64,000 nt of DNA from Pieris napi. Lineage: Eukaryota > Arthropoda > Insecta > Lepidoptera > Pieridae. This document shows positions 23,325 to 34,603 of this stretch, piece by piece. The notes under the pieces are model-generated. The model had not been told where the DNA came from, did no database searches, and saw only the letters and a program-made list of their open reading frames with translations. Both the position numbers and the translations under genes were made by a program. Each line of letters begins with the position of its first letter. The first letter of the stretch is position 1. The DNA lies in contig NC_062249.1 in assembly GCF_905475465.1 (NCBI RefSeq), positions 11,854,501 through 11,918,500 of the forward strand, written 5' to 3'.

Positions 23325-23500
23325 TTTCTCTTGAATCGGCAGCTCATGTCTGAGTTTCGTGGTCAGAAAAGGAAGCATCCGGTGCAGACTATCTGTTTCC
23401 ACCGGTTTTTGTCCAGTGCCTCTCTAACACAGTGTAAAGTTCTGAGGACGATGAGTCTTTGACTTGATCGGCCCATCTGGTACATCGGTTACCAAAAATC
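23325..23500 (-). pseudogene. LINE endonuclease-RT C-terminal fragment
   Basis: Minus-strand translation in pieces gives RCTRWADQVKD and then VREALDKNRWKQIV, as in the C-terminal tail of RTE-like endonuclease-reverse transcriptases (RW-x-D-x-x and A-x-D-R/N-x-x-W-K). Frameshifts and stops show it is dead. Confidence 0.5.
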
Positions 23501-24134
23501 ATTTTCTTTATATTATTTTTAAATTCTAATTTAAATATAGATTAAACACAGTAATGTTGTCTAGACTACTTACTGAGGGAATGGCGTAACTAGTTAGATT
23601 TCAAAGAACTCACTACAAATAGTAATTTTAAACTTAAAAATCCCTTCCCATGTTTCTGAATATATTTTTTAAATAATTCGTAAATGAATGGGCGTGTCAA
23701 TATATAGTTGACGGCACGCTTTCAGGTTGCGTCATTGTTAATACAAAGTGTTTACGATATCATTAACCTAGCGTTTTGGTGTTTTATACCGAGCCTGTTG
23801 TGACTTTTCACTAAGAGTATTTTAAGATACTTACAAATTTAGTGACCTTAGAAATTTCTAGAAGATTTCTATCTAACACATTTACTTTATTTATATGTTT
23901 AAAGGTAAGTAATCATTAACGTCTACATGTGCATTTTCTTACTTTCATTCAGAATTCGATAGTGTTAATCGAAAAAAAAAAAGTATATAAAAATCCATTG
24001 ATACAAAGCAGTATCAGGATAGACATGAACGCAGGACTCTTTTGCATTATATGAACAGGCCTATTTCAGGTAAGCCGCATATCTGTTTAAATTTGTTCTA
24101 TAAATAAGTGAATAACTTGAACAATAAAAATAAA
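23501..24134. other. AT-rich DNA, no feature seen
   Basis: No gene or repeat recognised. Confidence 0.4.
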
Positions 24135-24395
24135 TCAGTAGCGCTATACCTTTTGGACTGGGCCTCAGATTTTTGTACAGATATAGTTATATGATCATTT
24201 GTCAATCTAATAGGCAAGTGATCAGCCTCATGTGCCTGACACATGCCGTCGTCTTTTTGGGTTAAAGGCAAGCCGGTTTCCCCACAATGTTTTCCTTCAC
24301 CGCTTCAATGCGCACACAGAAAAAAGTACACCGGTGCACAGATCGAACCTACGAGCTCAGGCATGAGAGTCGCATGTTGAAGCCGACGCAAGTTT
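24135..24395 (-). repeat. tRNA-derived SINE
   Basis: Nearly full length. On the minus strand the head has GCTTCAACATGCGACTCTCA and GTAGGTTCGATCTG (B box), then GAAGGAAAACATTGTGGGGA, TTAACCCAAAAAGACGAC and the tail CTGAGGCCCAGTCC. Confidence 0.75.
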
Positions 24396-24778
24396 ATTAC
24401 TATTTAAACGATTTTATACAAGTTATTTCTTAACCTAAGATATAGCTGTTAAAAGAGAAAGTGGGAAGAAATTGGCGAAGGCACTCTGTTTCTATATAGT
24501 CCGATATTGAGTGGTGTAATTCAATGAGTCGTAACCTGCCCGGTTAAATCGACTATCATTGCTCGTTTAAATGCAAATTGTGACCATGATCGAATATATA
24601 CCTTTATGTAAATTCACACCACGGCACAGTTTATCATATAACGGTTTATTCATTCATCTTGGGATCGAATGATCTTCGGCTAGGAAATGGAGGAGGTCCT
24701 AAGTTATACTTATTTTTTTTGTAAAACCAAGCGTCAAAATTATTAAAACATAATACTAATAAAAAAGTGCGTGCGTAC

Positions 24779-25252
24779 AAAGTACACATGTCAGAAGTGA
24801 AACTTCTTTGTAAATTAATTATTACTCAGGTTTTACCTGAGTAATTTTAAGTAATTTTTAAGTAATTTTAGCCCAAATTGATGATCATTTACCAGTATAT
24901 GATCACTCCATGTAGTTTTATATCTATATTCACACTGTTGACACACTGTATACGTGCTAATGATAAAAGAAATTAAAAAAAAATCTGCGTTTACTGCACA
25001 ACACGTTATGCGACAGAATTGCCATCTAAAGTTCTAATATTTAACTACTAAACAATTACATTAATCAATAGCGTGTATTTTATCTCGATCTTTCTCACTT
25101 AAGCAAGTAGAGAGTACTTTTTCTCACTCTCTCAATCGCTCTCTCCCTTTTCTTCGACAAAAACGCGGAAAATCTTCGTTACTCTAATATTATTATGATT
25201 GCGTTTCATCCGTAAAAATTTTACCCTCATTCGCCTAAACAAATTTCACTTC
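24779..25252. mobile_element. MITE with GAAGTGAAACTTC ends, copy 1
   Basis: Left end GAAGTGAAACTTCTTTG and right end its imperfect complement. The interior holds a CTCTCTC/GAGAGAG block. The copy at 42.5 kb is the same sequence inverted. Homology runs past the left terminal repeat through AAAGTACACATGTCA, so the real end is near 24779. No coding sequence. Superfamily unknown. Confidence 0.65.
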
Positions 25253-25532
25253 AATAAAAAACTCTTTAATTTCCAATTTTAACATAAGTAGAATTTAAAG
25301 GTTAGATTTGTTATATTCATTTTTTTCTTGTTATCGTAATATCCTCACTTCTCCTCCTCCAGCTTTTGATTCAAATATCTCTGTCCAAGGTTCTCTTTCT
25401 CGATTCGCTTCCTGCTAACGCTTATAAAGGGTTTTTCAACAAGAACTTTGTTTTCTAAAACAAAATAAAACAAAGAATTTAGAGGAAAATGAATAAAATT
25501 TTTATTGTATTACAAAGAGAAAAGTTTGGCAA

Positions 25533-25838
25533 TTATGAATGAAAAATGATATCTGGCAAATGTCCACCACGACCACGCTGACAGATGTTGATTCTTTCAT
25601 CAAAATTTTTAATCACTTTTTGGCAAAATGGAGGGTCTATTTCGTTAATGACATCACGGATTTTGAGTTTTAAGGCTGCAATCGATTCGATTGGCTCCGT
25701 ATAGACTCTGTCTTTAACATAGCCCCACAAAAAATAATCCAGTGGTGTTAAATCACACGATCTGGCTGGCCACTTAACAACTGAATTTCGCGAAATTATG
25801 CGCTCGGGAAATTTGGTTTGCAATAAATTGATCGTTTC
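25533..25838 (-). pseudogene. DD41D mariner transposase, C-terminal block
   Basis: 102 codons including the stop at 25533. It supplies the third catalytic residue, D291 in CDLTPLDYFLWGY. Forty-one residues separate it from D249, which gives the DD41D signature of the rosa-like mariner group. The remainder ends CQRGRGGHLPDI. It is cut from its N-terminal half by 3.88 kb of LTR element, so no full transposase can be made from this copy as it stands. Confidence 0.85.
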
Positions 25839-25842
25839 ATTG

Positions 25843-26178
25843 TGTTAGCTTTTATAATTTATTTAATAATATTCTAAATAATTTATGAAACATATTCTTT
25901 TGCTACAAGTGCGCATGTGCAATAATTACTCATTTGACTCGTTCGGTTATTTACGAATTGTTACGAATTGACTCGAATAACTGCCCGAAGTGGGAAGGTC
26001 GAGTCAGAGTGGGGACTAAATGATAAAACAGCTTGTAGCACATGCGCACAGGCAATTCCTTTGTTCAAGTTGGTGTTTATACATTTTACGTAGGGTCAGT
26101 GTGTGAAATATAGTAAATCAAGTCATCATTGGAGTGTTTAATTTCCTACCCTAAGAACCAGATCAACTAGCCCTAACA
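25843..26178. repeat. left LTR
   Basis: 336 bp, TG...CA ends. Differs from the right LTR only at its 14th base as far as I can see. Contains TTACGAATTG twice in a row, and GCTACAAG plus TGCGCATGTGC near the left with their complements near the middle. Confidence 0.85.
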
Positions 26179-26976
26179 AATCAGAAGAGCGGGATGCCAT
26201 CGAGGTAAACTGATATGGTATATCATATCCTTGGTGTAAAGGATTAACGCCCACGAGGTATGCGATTTTTTTTTCCCTTTCTACATTTTGTAGGTACCTA
26301 CTCTTTTTTTTTATTATTTTTATTACACCTTTGAAGGTAAATTAGTTACATTTGTTATGAAACCTAGCTTACGATTATGAAGTTTTGTATTTTTACTAAC
26401 GGAAGACTGTGCTATTGCGTAGGAAGTGTGGGACTGTGCTGTTTTAGGTTATCTAAATTTTTTACCAACTATAACCCGTCGGCCCTGTCTTGTCGTCTTA
26501 TATCGATGAAAATCAAAACTTCCCAGCTGAAGTCCTTCATACCTACCTAACATAAATGGAAGAAAATGAATCCTATACGAGTGTTCGAAATACATAATTT
26601 TGTAATATTTGATGAGGGTGATCCCAAATATTTTTACTCGGCCGACCCTCATATGTTTTTATTAGTCTTTGTTGAGATTTACTCGAGTTACGTTAGATGT
26701 ACTTTTATATATAGTTTTTGATAATTATAATTGATAATATGTAACACTAATTAGAATTTTATAGTGAGTGTTTAGTGCGTGTTTAAGAAACGCTCTGGTA
26801 GGGAGACATTATGGCGAGGTATGTACTCGGGATTTTGCTATAGTTATGCATCGACGGCCACCGAACCTGTCCTGTAAAACATATAACGTTATTTATTTTA
26901 AAGCTGTTACATTACATATTTTTATAATACTTACCGTCGGTTTAGTTGAAATAAATTGAATCATTATTATAAGATA
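26179..26976. other. unique non-coding interior of LTR element
   Basis: Starts AATCAGAAGAGCGGGATGCC directly after the LTR. A primer-binding site normally begins TGG here, and none is seen. Frames are short and unlike gag or pol. Confidence 0.5.
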
Positions 26977-27342
26977 CTAGCAGACCGGCCAAGCGCGTTG
27001 CTGTGGCTAAGGTTTTTCTTATATTACATAGTAGTAAACTATTCAAGGGAAACGGTAGGAGAACACTAGTCATGGGGACCACCATGCTTTATTGGTTGTT
27101 ATGCCGTTGAATTGTAGCTTATGTGAAACGTTGGTACTTTCAACACAGCGCCATCTGTTAGAATTGTGACTGTTAAATAATAAACAAATATTTTGCAATA
27201 AAATAATATAAATTGAAATGTAAGCTATCCTATCTTTTAAGTTAGATCAAACTGCACACGGTGTGCAAAATATTTGATATCGGTTAAGTAGTCAGGAGTC
27301 GATAGTGGACAAACAACGTGACACGTAATTTATATATTAAGA
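26977..27342 (-). mobile_element. Helitron inside the LTR element
   Basis: On the minus strand it starts TCTTAATATATAAATTACGT and ends in GCCGGTCTGCTAG, with A and T flanks. Same subfamily as 35334-35709 and 46942-47319: shared blocks include GATAGGATAGCTTA and CAGATGGCGCTGTGTTGAAA. Confidence 0.75.
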
Positions 27343-27395
27343 TTTACGACAGATTACACAAGTAATTAGTTTAATTTTGTCTCATATTTTAACAA

Positions 27396-28242
27396 TTTTT
27401 TTTTAGAGGTTATTTGGTGAGTTGAATATTTTAATAAAGTTTTATTTTTACAGACTACTTTATTATAAATGTTTTACCATTTTTTTTTTAATTATTAGGC
27501 AAATTGAATATTAAAATAAGATACATTTAATTAATTTATTATTTTTAGATGTTCCAAGCTGATTTAATATTATAATAAGTTTCTTACAGAACTAATTTAT
27601 TTTAATTTTACCGTTTTTTTTAGAGGTTCTTTGGTGAGTTGAATATTTTAATAAAGTTTTATTTTTACAGACTACTTTATTATAAATGTTTTACCATTTT
27701 TTTTTTTAATTATTAGGCAACTTGAATATTAAAATAAGATACATTTAATTAATTTATTATTTTTAGAAGTTCCAAGCCGATTTAATACTATAATAAGTTT
27801 CTTACAGAACTAATTTATTTTTTATAATAATAATTTTACCATTTTTTTTAGAGGTTCTTTGGTGAGTTGAATATTTTAATAAAGTTTTATTTTTACAGAC
27901 TACTTTATTATAAATGTTTTACCATTTTTGAAATTATTTGGCAAGTTGAATATTATAATAAGTTACATTTAATTAATTTATTATTTTTAGAAGTTTCAAG
28001 TCTGTTTAATATTATAATATTTTTACAGAACTAATTATTTCAATTTTTTTTTTATATATTTTATACCATTTTTAGAAATTATTTAGTGACTGTTATTATA
28101 ATAAGGTTTTTACATATATAATTTACTTTAAAATAATTATTCATTTTTAGAAGTTCAGTTAGTTTAATATTAAGGTATTTACAAAAGTAATAAATTTTAC
28201 AATAATTTTCGCCATTTATCGTAGAAGGTTAGTTTAATATCA
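27396..28242. repeat. tandem array A, about 220-bp units
   Basis: The landmark AGAGGTTMTTTGGTGAGTTG recurs at 27405, 27622 and 27850 (spacings 217 and 228). Each unit is itself three diverged blocks of about 72 bp sharing TTGAATATT-like, AATAAGTT-like and TTTTACAGA-like stretches. Later units are more diverged and shorter. Confidence 0.8.
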
Positions 28243-29050
28243 TAATGGACTTAGTTTGGTAAAACTTTATTGTGATCTTAAAAGATCACAGTAGTTTCAT
28301 TTATGTAGGACTTTATTGTGAATATAAAGATATCTCAAAGGATTTAGTTATGTAAACTATATTGTGAATATTAAGAGATCACAATAGATATAGTTATATA
28401 AACTTTATTGTGAATATGGGTAGTTTACATAACTAAATCTAATATCACAATGCATTTAGTTATGTAAACTTTATTTTGAAAATAAAAATATCACAATAGA
28501 TATAGTTATATAAACTTTATTGTGAATATTAAGAGATCACAATAGATATAGTTATATAAACTTTATTGTGAATATTAAGAGATCACAATATATATAGTAA
28601 TGTAAACTTTATTTTAAATGTAAAGAGATAAAACAGATTTATTTATGTAAACTTTATTGTGAATAAAAAGAGATCACAAAACAGATTCAGTTATGTAAAC
28701 TTTATGGTGAATTTAAAGAGACCACAATGCATTTAGTGATGTGAACTTTAATGTAAAATATATTGTAAATATAAAGAGATCTCAAAAGATTTAGTCATGT
28801 AAACTATATTGTGAACATAAAAAGATCTCAAAAGATTTAGTTATGTATGTATGTAAGACTATTGTGAATGTAAAGAGGTCACAGTAGATTGGATATATAA
28901 GACTATTGTGAATGTGAAGAGGTCACAGTAGATTTTAATATGTAAGACTATTGTGAATATGAAGAGGTCACAGTAGATATGATATGATAAGACTATTGTG
29001 AATATGAAGAGGTCACAGTAGATATGATATGATAAGACTATTGTTAATTA
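28243..29050. repeat. tandem array B, about 16 units with inner dyad
   Basis: Units of roughly 47-60 bp built on ACTTTATTGTGAAT...AGATCACAAT. Most units carry the inverted pair ATTGTGA/TCACAAT 9-13 bases apart. One unit near 28420-28470 is rearranged so that GTTTACATAACTAAAT faces its exact complement. The last four units (from about 28855) are the most alike and have GAGGTCACAGTAG. Confidence 0.85.
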
Positions 29051-29386
29051 TTGATGACTTGATATTTTAAAAGAGTACCGAGAGTTTTTTACGCCGGCTT
29101 TTTCTCTCGGCCTACACCCCATGTCTTCTTTGCCGATGAATAGGGATTTCTACCGATACATATTTAATGACGTGAAATAGGTGATACCTGTATCTTTTAT
29201 TCCATTATAAATAAACATAAATTAAATTTAGGTTCAATTTAACTAAAGAGATGTTATTCAAGAATGAAAGTTAAAAGATATATACATAGAATTAATTTTG
29301 TTTCTGTTTTGAGTTGTAATTTACAAAGCATTGTTTTTGTTTTTCTTTCTTTTTGCGAGACGCAAACATTGTCAGGAAAGGCCGAC

Positions 29387-29722
29387 TGTTAGCTTTTATT
29401 ATTTATTTAATAATATTCTAAATAATTTATGAAACATATTCTTTTGCTACAAGTGCGCATGTGCAATAATTACTCATTTGACTCGTTCGGTTATTTACGA
29501 ATTGTTACGAATTGACTCGAATAACTGCCCGAAGTGGGAAGGTCGAGTCAGAGTGGGGACTAAATGATAAAACAGCTTGTAGCACATGCGCACAGGCAAT
29601 TCCTTTGTTCAAGTTGGTGTTTATACATTTTACGTAGGGTCAGTGTGTGAAATATAGTAAATCAAGTCATCATTGGAGTGTTTAATTTCCTACCCTAAGA
29701 ACCAGATCAACTAGCCCTAACA
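29387..29722. repeat. right LTR
   Basis: 336 bp, near-identical to the left LTR. The right end TAACA abuts the ATTG duplication and the mariner transposase codons for CHTAN. Confidence 0.85.
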
Positions 29723-30493
29723 ATTGGCTGTGTGACATGTGGCACCGTCCTGTTGAAACCACATTTCAGTGATATCCATGTCATCAATAATAGGCCAAAA
29801 TTTAGTGGTTAACATCTCGCGATACCGTGATCCATTGACTGTTACCGCATTTCCAGCCTCATCTTCGAAAAAAAACGGCCCAATCACGCCTCCAGACCAC
29901 ATAGTGCACCACACAGTAACACGTTGAGTATGCAAAGCCTTCTCAATAATTGCTTTAGGATTTTCAGAAGCCCAAATGCGACAATTTTGCTTGTTGACGT
30001 ACCCTGACAAATGAAAATGGGCTTCGTCTGAAAAAATGATTTTTTCAGAAAAACCAGCAGGTTGTTCCTGAATGAACTGAGCGAATCTGCGGCGATTTGA
30101 ATGGTCGATCAGCTTTAATTCCTGCACCAGTTGAATCTTGTAAGGCTTCAAAGCCAAATCCTTTCGCAAAATTCGCCATGTTGTGCTTTTGGATAACCCC
30201 AATTGTTGAGAACGTCGTGAAATTGACAAATTTTGATCTTCTTCAACACTGTGGCTCACGGCGGCGATGTTTTCTGTTGAACGACCCGGTCGAACACGTG
30301 TTGGTGTTGGCACATTTTGTACCGAGCCTGTCGACTCAAATTTCGCGACCAAATTCTTAACAGCGGTCTCAGAAGGACGATTATGCTGGCCGAAAATATC
30401 ACGAATTTTACGAAATGTAACTTTAACAGAACCACCATTTTTATAGTGGATTTGAATTATTTTAATGCGATTTTCGAGCGAAATTGAATTCAT
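29723..30493 (-). pseudogene. DD41D mariner transposase, N-terminal block
   Basis: 257 codons from ATG at 30493 (MNSISLENRIK). Further upstream the frame stays open only through non-ATG codons. It holds the helix-turn-helix DNA-binding region (residues about 1-115, with GRSTENIAAV near 70) and the first two catalytic aspartates: D156 in FSDEAHFHLSG and D249 in FQQDGATCH. The family cuts and pastes DNA at TA sites through a DDE/D catalytic triad. The frame stops where the LTR element begins. The last codon before the break is AAT, and the frame resumes in phase at 25838 once the extra duplication copy is ignored. The interruption is the only visible lesion. Confidence 0.85.
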
Positions 30494-30608
30494 TGTAATA
30501 ATTGCCAAAGCACCTGCTACGAATACCGCCAAAAACTAAATGTCAAAACTATCACGTTCTCGGTGTTGCCACAATTGAAAAACAAACTTCTTGTTGAAAT
30601 ACCCTTTA

Positions 30609-31734
30609 TTTCTTCTATCCACCTTTTTATCTTTCCCTTAGTCCTTTCTATATAGGTTTCTTTAAAGTCCATATTTATCTGTGCTTCCTATATGCCACTT
30701 TATTTTTTTAGAAAAACATACAAATGCGTAATTTAAAAAAATTTATTGGAATAATATCTTTAACTAAAAAAAAGACGAGAAGGTTAATAAGAAAGCAAGG
30801 TTATTATCCCCAATAGGAAAATATAGATAAAAAAATAGCTTCGTACAACCTGCTATTGCTACTCTCGAACCGATACAACTGAAGGAAATAGGAGAAATTG
30901 AGTTTGTGCGAAAAAAAAAAACCACCGTCAGTGCTTGAAATAAGATAGATATATATATATATATATATAACTATTCCTATATTCATAGGCATATATAGTG
31001 GGGGCCCGTCGTCTCGCTTCCGCTACGGTTTTGTGAGTGACGCATTTCACTATCTTACTGCAGAAATCTTCCAGTTGCGATCTGAAGCTTCCTAATATTT
31101 CGGGTAAATTCTCGGTAGTTTCCTTTGTATAAAGAAATTCTATAAAGTCTTTATAGTTCGATATATATGTTAATGTAAAAAAAAGTATATTTATTCGTAT
31201 TACCACCAGGCCGGGCCTATATTTGTCCGTATAACCACCACGCCGGGCCGATTTCATTTTAATGTACCCTATATAAAATCATAGTCATCTATTAGAAACA
31301 GATATATGATCAATTAGAATTGTGTATAACTGGACAGTCCTGGTAACATGCCCGTGAATTTTAAATCACCGAATAAACGCCCCAAGCTCCAATAGGAGGT
31401 TATAGGACTCATACATACATCAAATATGTAGTTGCTCTCATAACAAACAAAAACTGTTCGCGTTCTAAACAAGATAGTAGAACGCCAATCAACGTCAATA
31501 TGAAATTATTGGAACCCTTTATATTTCTAGAGCAGAGTTGCTTTGTCAGCTCCGTTGATGAGGGAGAGAATCGATTTTTGAGCTCGTTATCAAGCTTTGA
31601 GGAGGCCTACAGCAACTAAACTTATTAATGAAGATTACATCGTATCTTTTTTATTTAAATTGGTCTAGAGATATTTGAAGTATAAGATTTTCAACTTTAG
31701 GTCTGATTTAATAATAATAAGATATAATAAACAA
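30609..31734. other. no feature recognised; one (AT) microsatellite
   Basis: An AT dinucleotide run lies at about 30946-30969. A minus-strand frame at 30928-31257 spans it and is not convincing. ACCACCAGGCCGGGCC and a near copy lie at 31203 and 31235. Confidence 0.4.
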
Positions 31735-31985
31735 TGTTGGTGTAGTGGATTTAGAGTGGGACTTTTATTCTTGAGGTATGTTTGAACCCCGGCTATACAC
31801 CAATCTACTTTCTGTCTATGTGTGCATTTAACACTCGCTCATACGGTGAAGGAAAACATTGTAAGGAAACCGGCATTTAGACCCAAAAAGTCAACGGCCT
31901 ACTTGCTTATTTAAAACAAATGATTACAACAGATACATACGAGTAATCTGAGGCCCATACCTAAAAGATGTAGTGCCACTGTTTT
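31735..31985 (+). repeat. tRNA-derived SINE
   Basis: Plus-strand copy: a TTGGTGTAGTGGATTTAGAG head, GTTTGAACCCCGGC B box, GGTGAAGGAAAACATTGTAA, TTTAGACCCAAAAAGTCAAC and the end CTGAGGCCCATACCTAAAAG. The only clear plus-orientation full copy in the window. Confidence 0.75.
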
Positions 31986-32335
31986 TAATTCACTTAGTTA
32001 CACTATTACACTACACTTATGTACACTTATTAAACAATCATTAATTCAAGTCTTAAAATATCACATATAATAATAAAGTTGTAATCAAAGTAATAAAAGT
32101 TTAAATTCGTATTCACAGTTGCAATAATTTTAATTAAAGCTAGAACCTAATAAACTGGTTTGTACGCACGAATTACCTACAAAGCTAAAATGAAGTAAAC
32201 TTATATTAAAACGTTCCTCCCCTATTTACATAGTATACAGTTAGTTACAGATACGTAATAAGCGAAAAACACCAAGGGCCCCGCATTTTAAAGGCCCCGA
32301 ACTGGTAGTATAGTTTGGCGATTAAAAATAGTGTC

Positions 32336-32495
32336 GGAGAGTTTATTGCCAGTTCTTCTCTTCCGTTCTACGCCCTTGATTTGAGAACTGGCAGTAAATG
32401 TAAAATTAGAAGCATTTAATGTATATTTATTTTTTGACGTTCATAAGTGAACATTGTGTTACCTATATGAATAAATGATTTTGACTTTTTGAGTT
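32336..32495 (+). repeat. LINE 3' tail (GACTTTGACTT family)
   Basis: Plus-strand copy with GATTTGAGAACTGGCAGTAA, TAAAATTAGAAGCATTTAAT and ATGAATAAATGATTTTGACT at its end. Confidence 0.65.
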
Positions 32496-32709
32496 TTGAT
32501 TGATTTTATATCACACTACAGACGTTTTGAACTATACGTAATAATATATTTTAAACAATTTCCGTCCCGTCCCGAAATAAACACGCCACCCATGACAACA
32601 TCGAGTTTTTATATTTATGTTACAAAACTCTAAATGAAAATATTATGTATCTGTTTATTTCTGTCCTCGGTAGTAACTACTTTGATTAATGTACGGCTTA
32701 AATCTTCAT

Positions 32710-32905
32710 TACAGTCACCGACATAGCTAAAAGGGTGTATAAGCTTAAATGGCAATGGGTAGGACACATTGCCCAAAGAACTGATGGCTGATGGGGCATA
32801 AAGTCCTGGAATGGAGGCCGAGGACCAGTAGCCTCCCACTTCTCGGACAGATGACTGGAAATTTAGGGGACAGGCCTATATCCAGAGGTCGGATCCAGGA
32901 TGTCG
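32710..32905 (+). pseudogene. RTE-type LINE endonuclease-RT fragment
   Basis: Translates to KLKWQWVGHIAQRTDG, a stop, then WGIK and VLEWRPR in a shifted frame. This is the LKWQWAGH-x-x-R-x-D...VLEWRPR motif near the C-terminus of RTE-like reverse transcriptases. At least one stop and one frameshift. Confidence 0.6.
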
Positions 32906-33249
32906 AGGTGAAACATACTTTGTTCGTACACACCTACATTTTATTCAAATATCCGGGGCCCTAGTTTAGTAAAATACAACCCAAGCATATCTTTCTGACC
33001 TAATATTGCAGTGGAGCGTTGACGAAGGAAAACAGGCGGAAACCATCTAGTTACGCGGAAACTAAACTTTACAAACTGTTGCTGAGTTGCAAAAATCCGT
33101 TTATTTGAATAAACACATTCAGCGATACTGAGTTTTATACTTATGTCTTAGTGAATACTAAGTAGCACTTGGACGTTTTAAATGTTTTTATTTACTTTTA
33201 ACAAACTACATTATTGGACTAAAAACAATGGAGAATTGTATAAGATTAT

Positions 33250-33573
33250 TAGCTGACCCGGCAAACGTTGTTTTGCCAAGTATATTATTTCTAAGAAAAA
33301 ATTTTTTAGTTCAATAAAAATAACTATCTTCTATAATAAAATATAGAGGTCATCGTAAAGGAGTGAAAATTAAGGGGTGTTTGTATTTTTGTATGTTGCT
33401 TCATAAAAAAAAATTAGGGTTTGACCACCCTTAACATTTAGGGGAATGAAAAATGTATGTTGTCCGATTCGCAGACCTAACAGATATGCAAACAAAATTT
33501 CATGAAAATCGGTCGAGCCTATTCAGAGGAGTTTAATTACAAACACCGTCACACGAGAATTTTATATATTAGA
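33250..33573 (-). mobile_element. Lep1-type Helitron, worn 3' end
   Basis: Minus strand from TCTAATATATAAAATTCTCG to CGTTTGCCGGGTCAGCTAA, where the expected CTAG has become CTAA. Same subfamily as 473-797 and 21787-22108. Confidence 0.7.
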
Positions 33574-34603
33574 TTGTCGTATTCGAAATTGTGTGTATCG
33601 TAGGACTAAGTGCGAGTGTCATATAGGCTTTAAAAAGTCAGTCTGGCAAGTAGATCAGTGTGACGAGCCTACAAACCTAACTAGACTAGATAACTTAAGC
33701 GAAGTTATCACATCATAATAAGTCTAGTTATTGTATAGACAGCAACATGTAAAATGGGCCTAATAGCAACGATGTATTGCCAAAGTGAATGCGGAGGAAG
33801 TGCCTTTCTGAACACACGAGTCAGTTGTGTGTTTGGCTATTAACTTTAAGAAATACCAGTGCGAAATATGGATTATAGTAAATCTTTAATACGAAATGGG
33901 ACTACGTAAGTTTTTTGTAGTGTTTAAAGATAAATATGTTCTAAGATTGTGCCTACTGCAAAACCATCGTTTCGCCGTAAAATATAAAAAACAATACAAC
34001 CATACTATCTCTATGGCTTATTTTGATTTTTTTTCTTTTGGCGTGTAATGTATATTAATTCGTGAAAAGAAAAGGTTTTTATTGGTTTTTTTTCTATATT
34101 GCAAGTATATTACTAAATCAATATTTTTCCTTGCAAAAACTTATATATTTTGTATGTAAAGAATAAGTGTTTGAATAGAGAAACATATTCATCCGAGAAA
34201 AAACTCTCAATATCTTTGAGATGCGACAGATAAGACACGTGCGGACTTTGTTGCGATCAATGTCAGAAACAAATATTCTATGTACGATGAATTTATAGAT
34301 TTATTTATTTTGTATAAAGAATGTTTACGTACATTAATAAAACTAACGACCACACTCAAAGTCATCCTTTAAGTTAACGGTTTAAATATTTATATTGCAA
34401 AAACAAACGTTTATTCATGGTGATGGTTTTGTGATGCATTAACCAGCATCTTTAAAGTTGAGATAAGTTCAATAACTGGAACCTGAATAAAGTCTTGAAC
34501 TATGTTCGTTAAAATAAGTAGTTAACTGATAGGAAATTTTTTCTTGGTTAAGTATTTCTAATAGAGGTTTAACCCAACATTCCTATTCCTAAACTATATA
34601 TTA
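33574..34603. other. AT-rich DNA, no feature seen
   Basis: No gene or repeat recognised. Confidence 0.4.

Larger units (their letters stand above)
25843..29722. mobile_element. non-coding LTR-bounded element in the mariner
   Basis: Two 336-bp direct repeats (25843-26178 and 29387-29722) that begin TGTTAG and end TAACA, flanked by a 4-bp ATTG duplication (25839-25842 and 29723-29726). The host transposase frame is restored in phase if the element is ignored, which proves a single insertion. The 3.2-kb interior has no gag, protease, RT or integrase on either strand: it holds about 0.8 kb of unique DNA, a Helitron, and two tandem-repeat arrays. No convincing tRNA primer-binding site follows the left LTR. 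AGGAAAGG near 29375 is a poor polypurine candidate, so the orientation is undecided. Best described as a non-autonomous LTR retrotransposon (large-derivative type). Confidence 0.8.
25427..30606 (-). mobile_element. DD41D mariner element, split by an LTR element
   Basis: Terminal inverted repeats start AAGGGTWTTTCAACAAGAA (about 28 bp with two mismatches). TA duplications lie at 25425-25426 and 30607-30608. Subtracting the LTR insertion and one copy of its 4-bp duplication leaves 1296 bp, a normal mariner size. The transposase lies on the minus strand in two blocks, 30493-29723 and 25838-25533. Nothing else in the mariner appears damaged. Confidence 0.85.

Noticed and set aside
26449..26652. 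Possible gag remnant inside the LTR element
   Set aside because: No zinc knuckle or other gag motif, and no continuation in any frame.
28243..29050. CRISPR-like array of short repeats
   Set aside because: Units are contiguous and similar throughout with no unique spacers, repeat divergence is high, and the surrounding sequence is eukaryotic. It is a minisatellite.
30928..31257. Minus-strand 109-codon frame
   Set aside because: Its end is translated from an AT dinucleotide run (YIYIYIY) and the rest has no recognisable domain.
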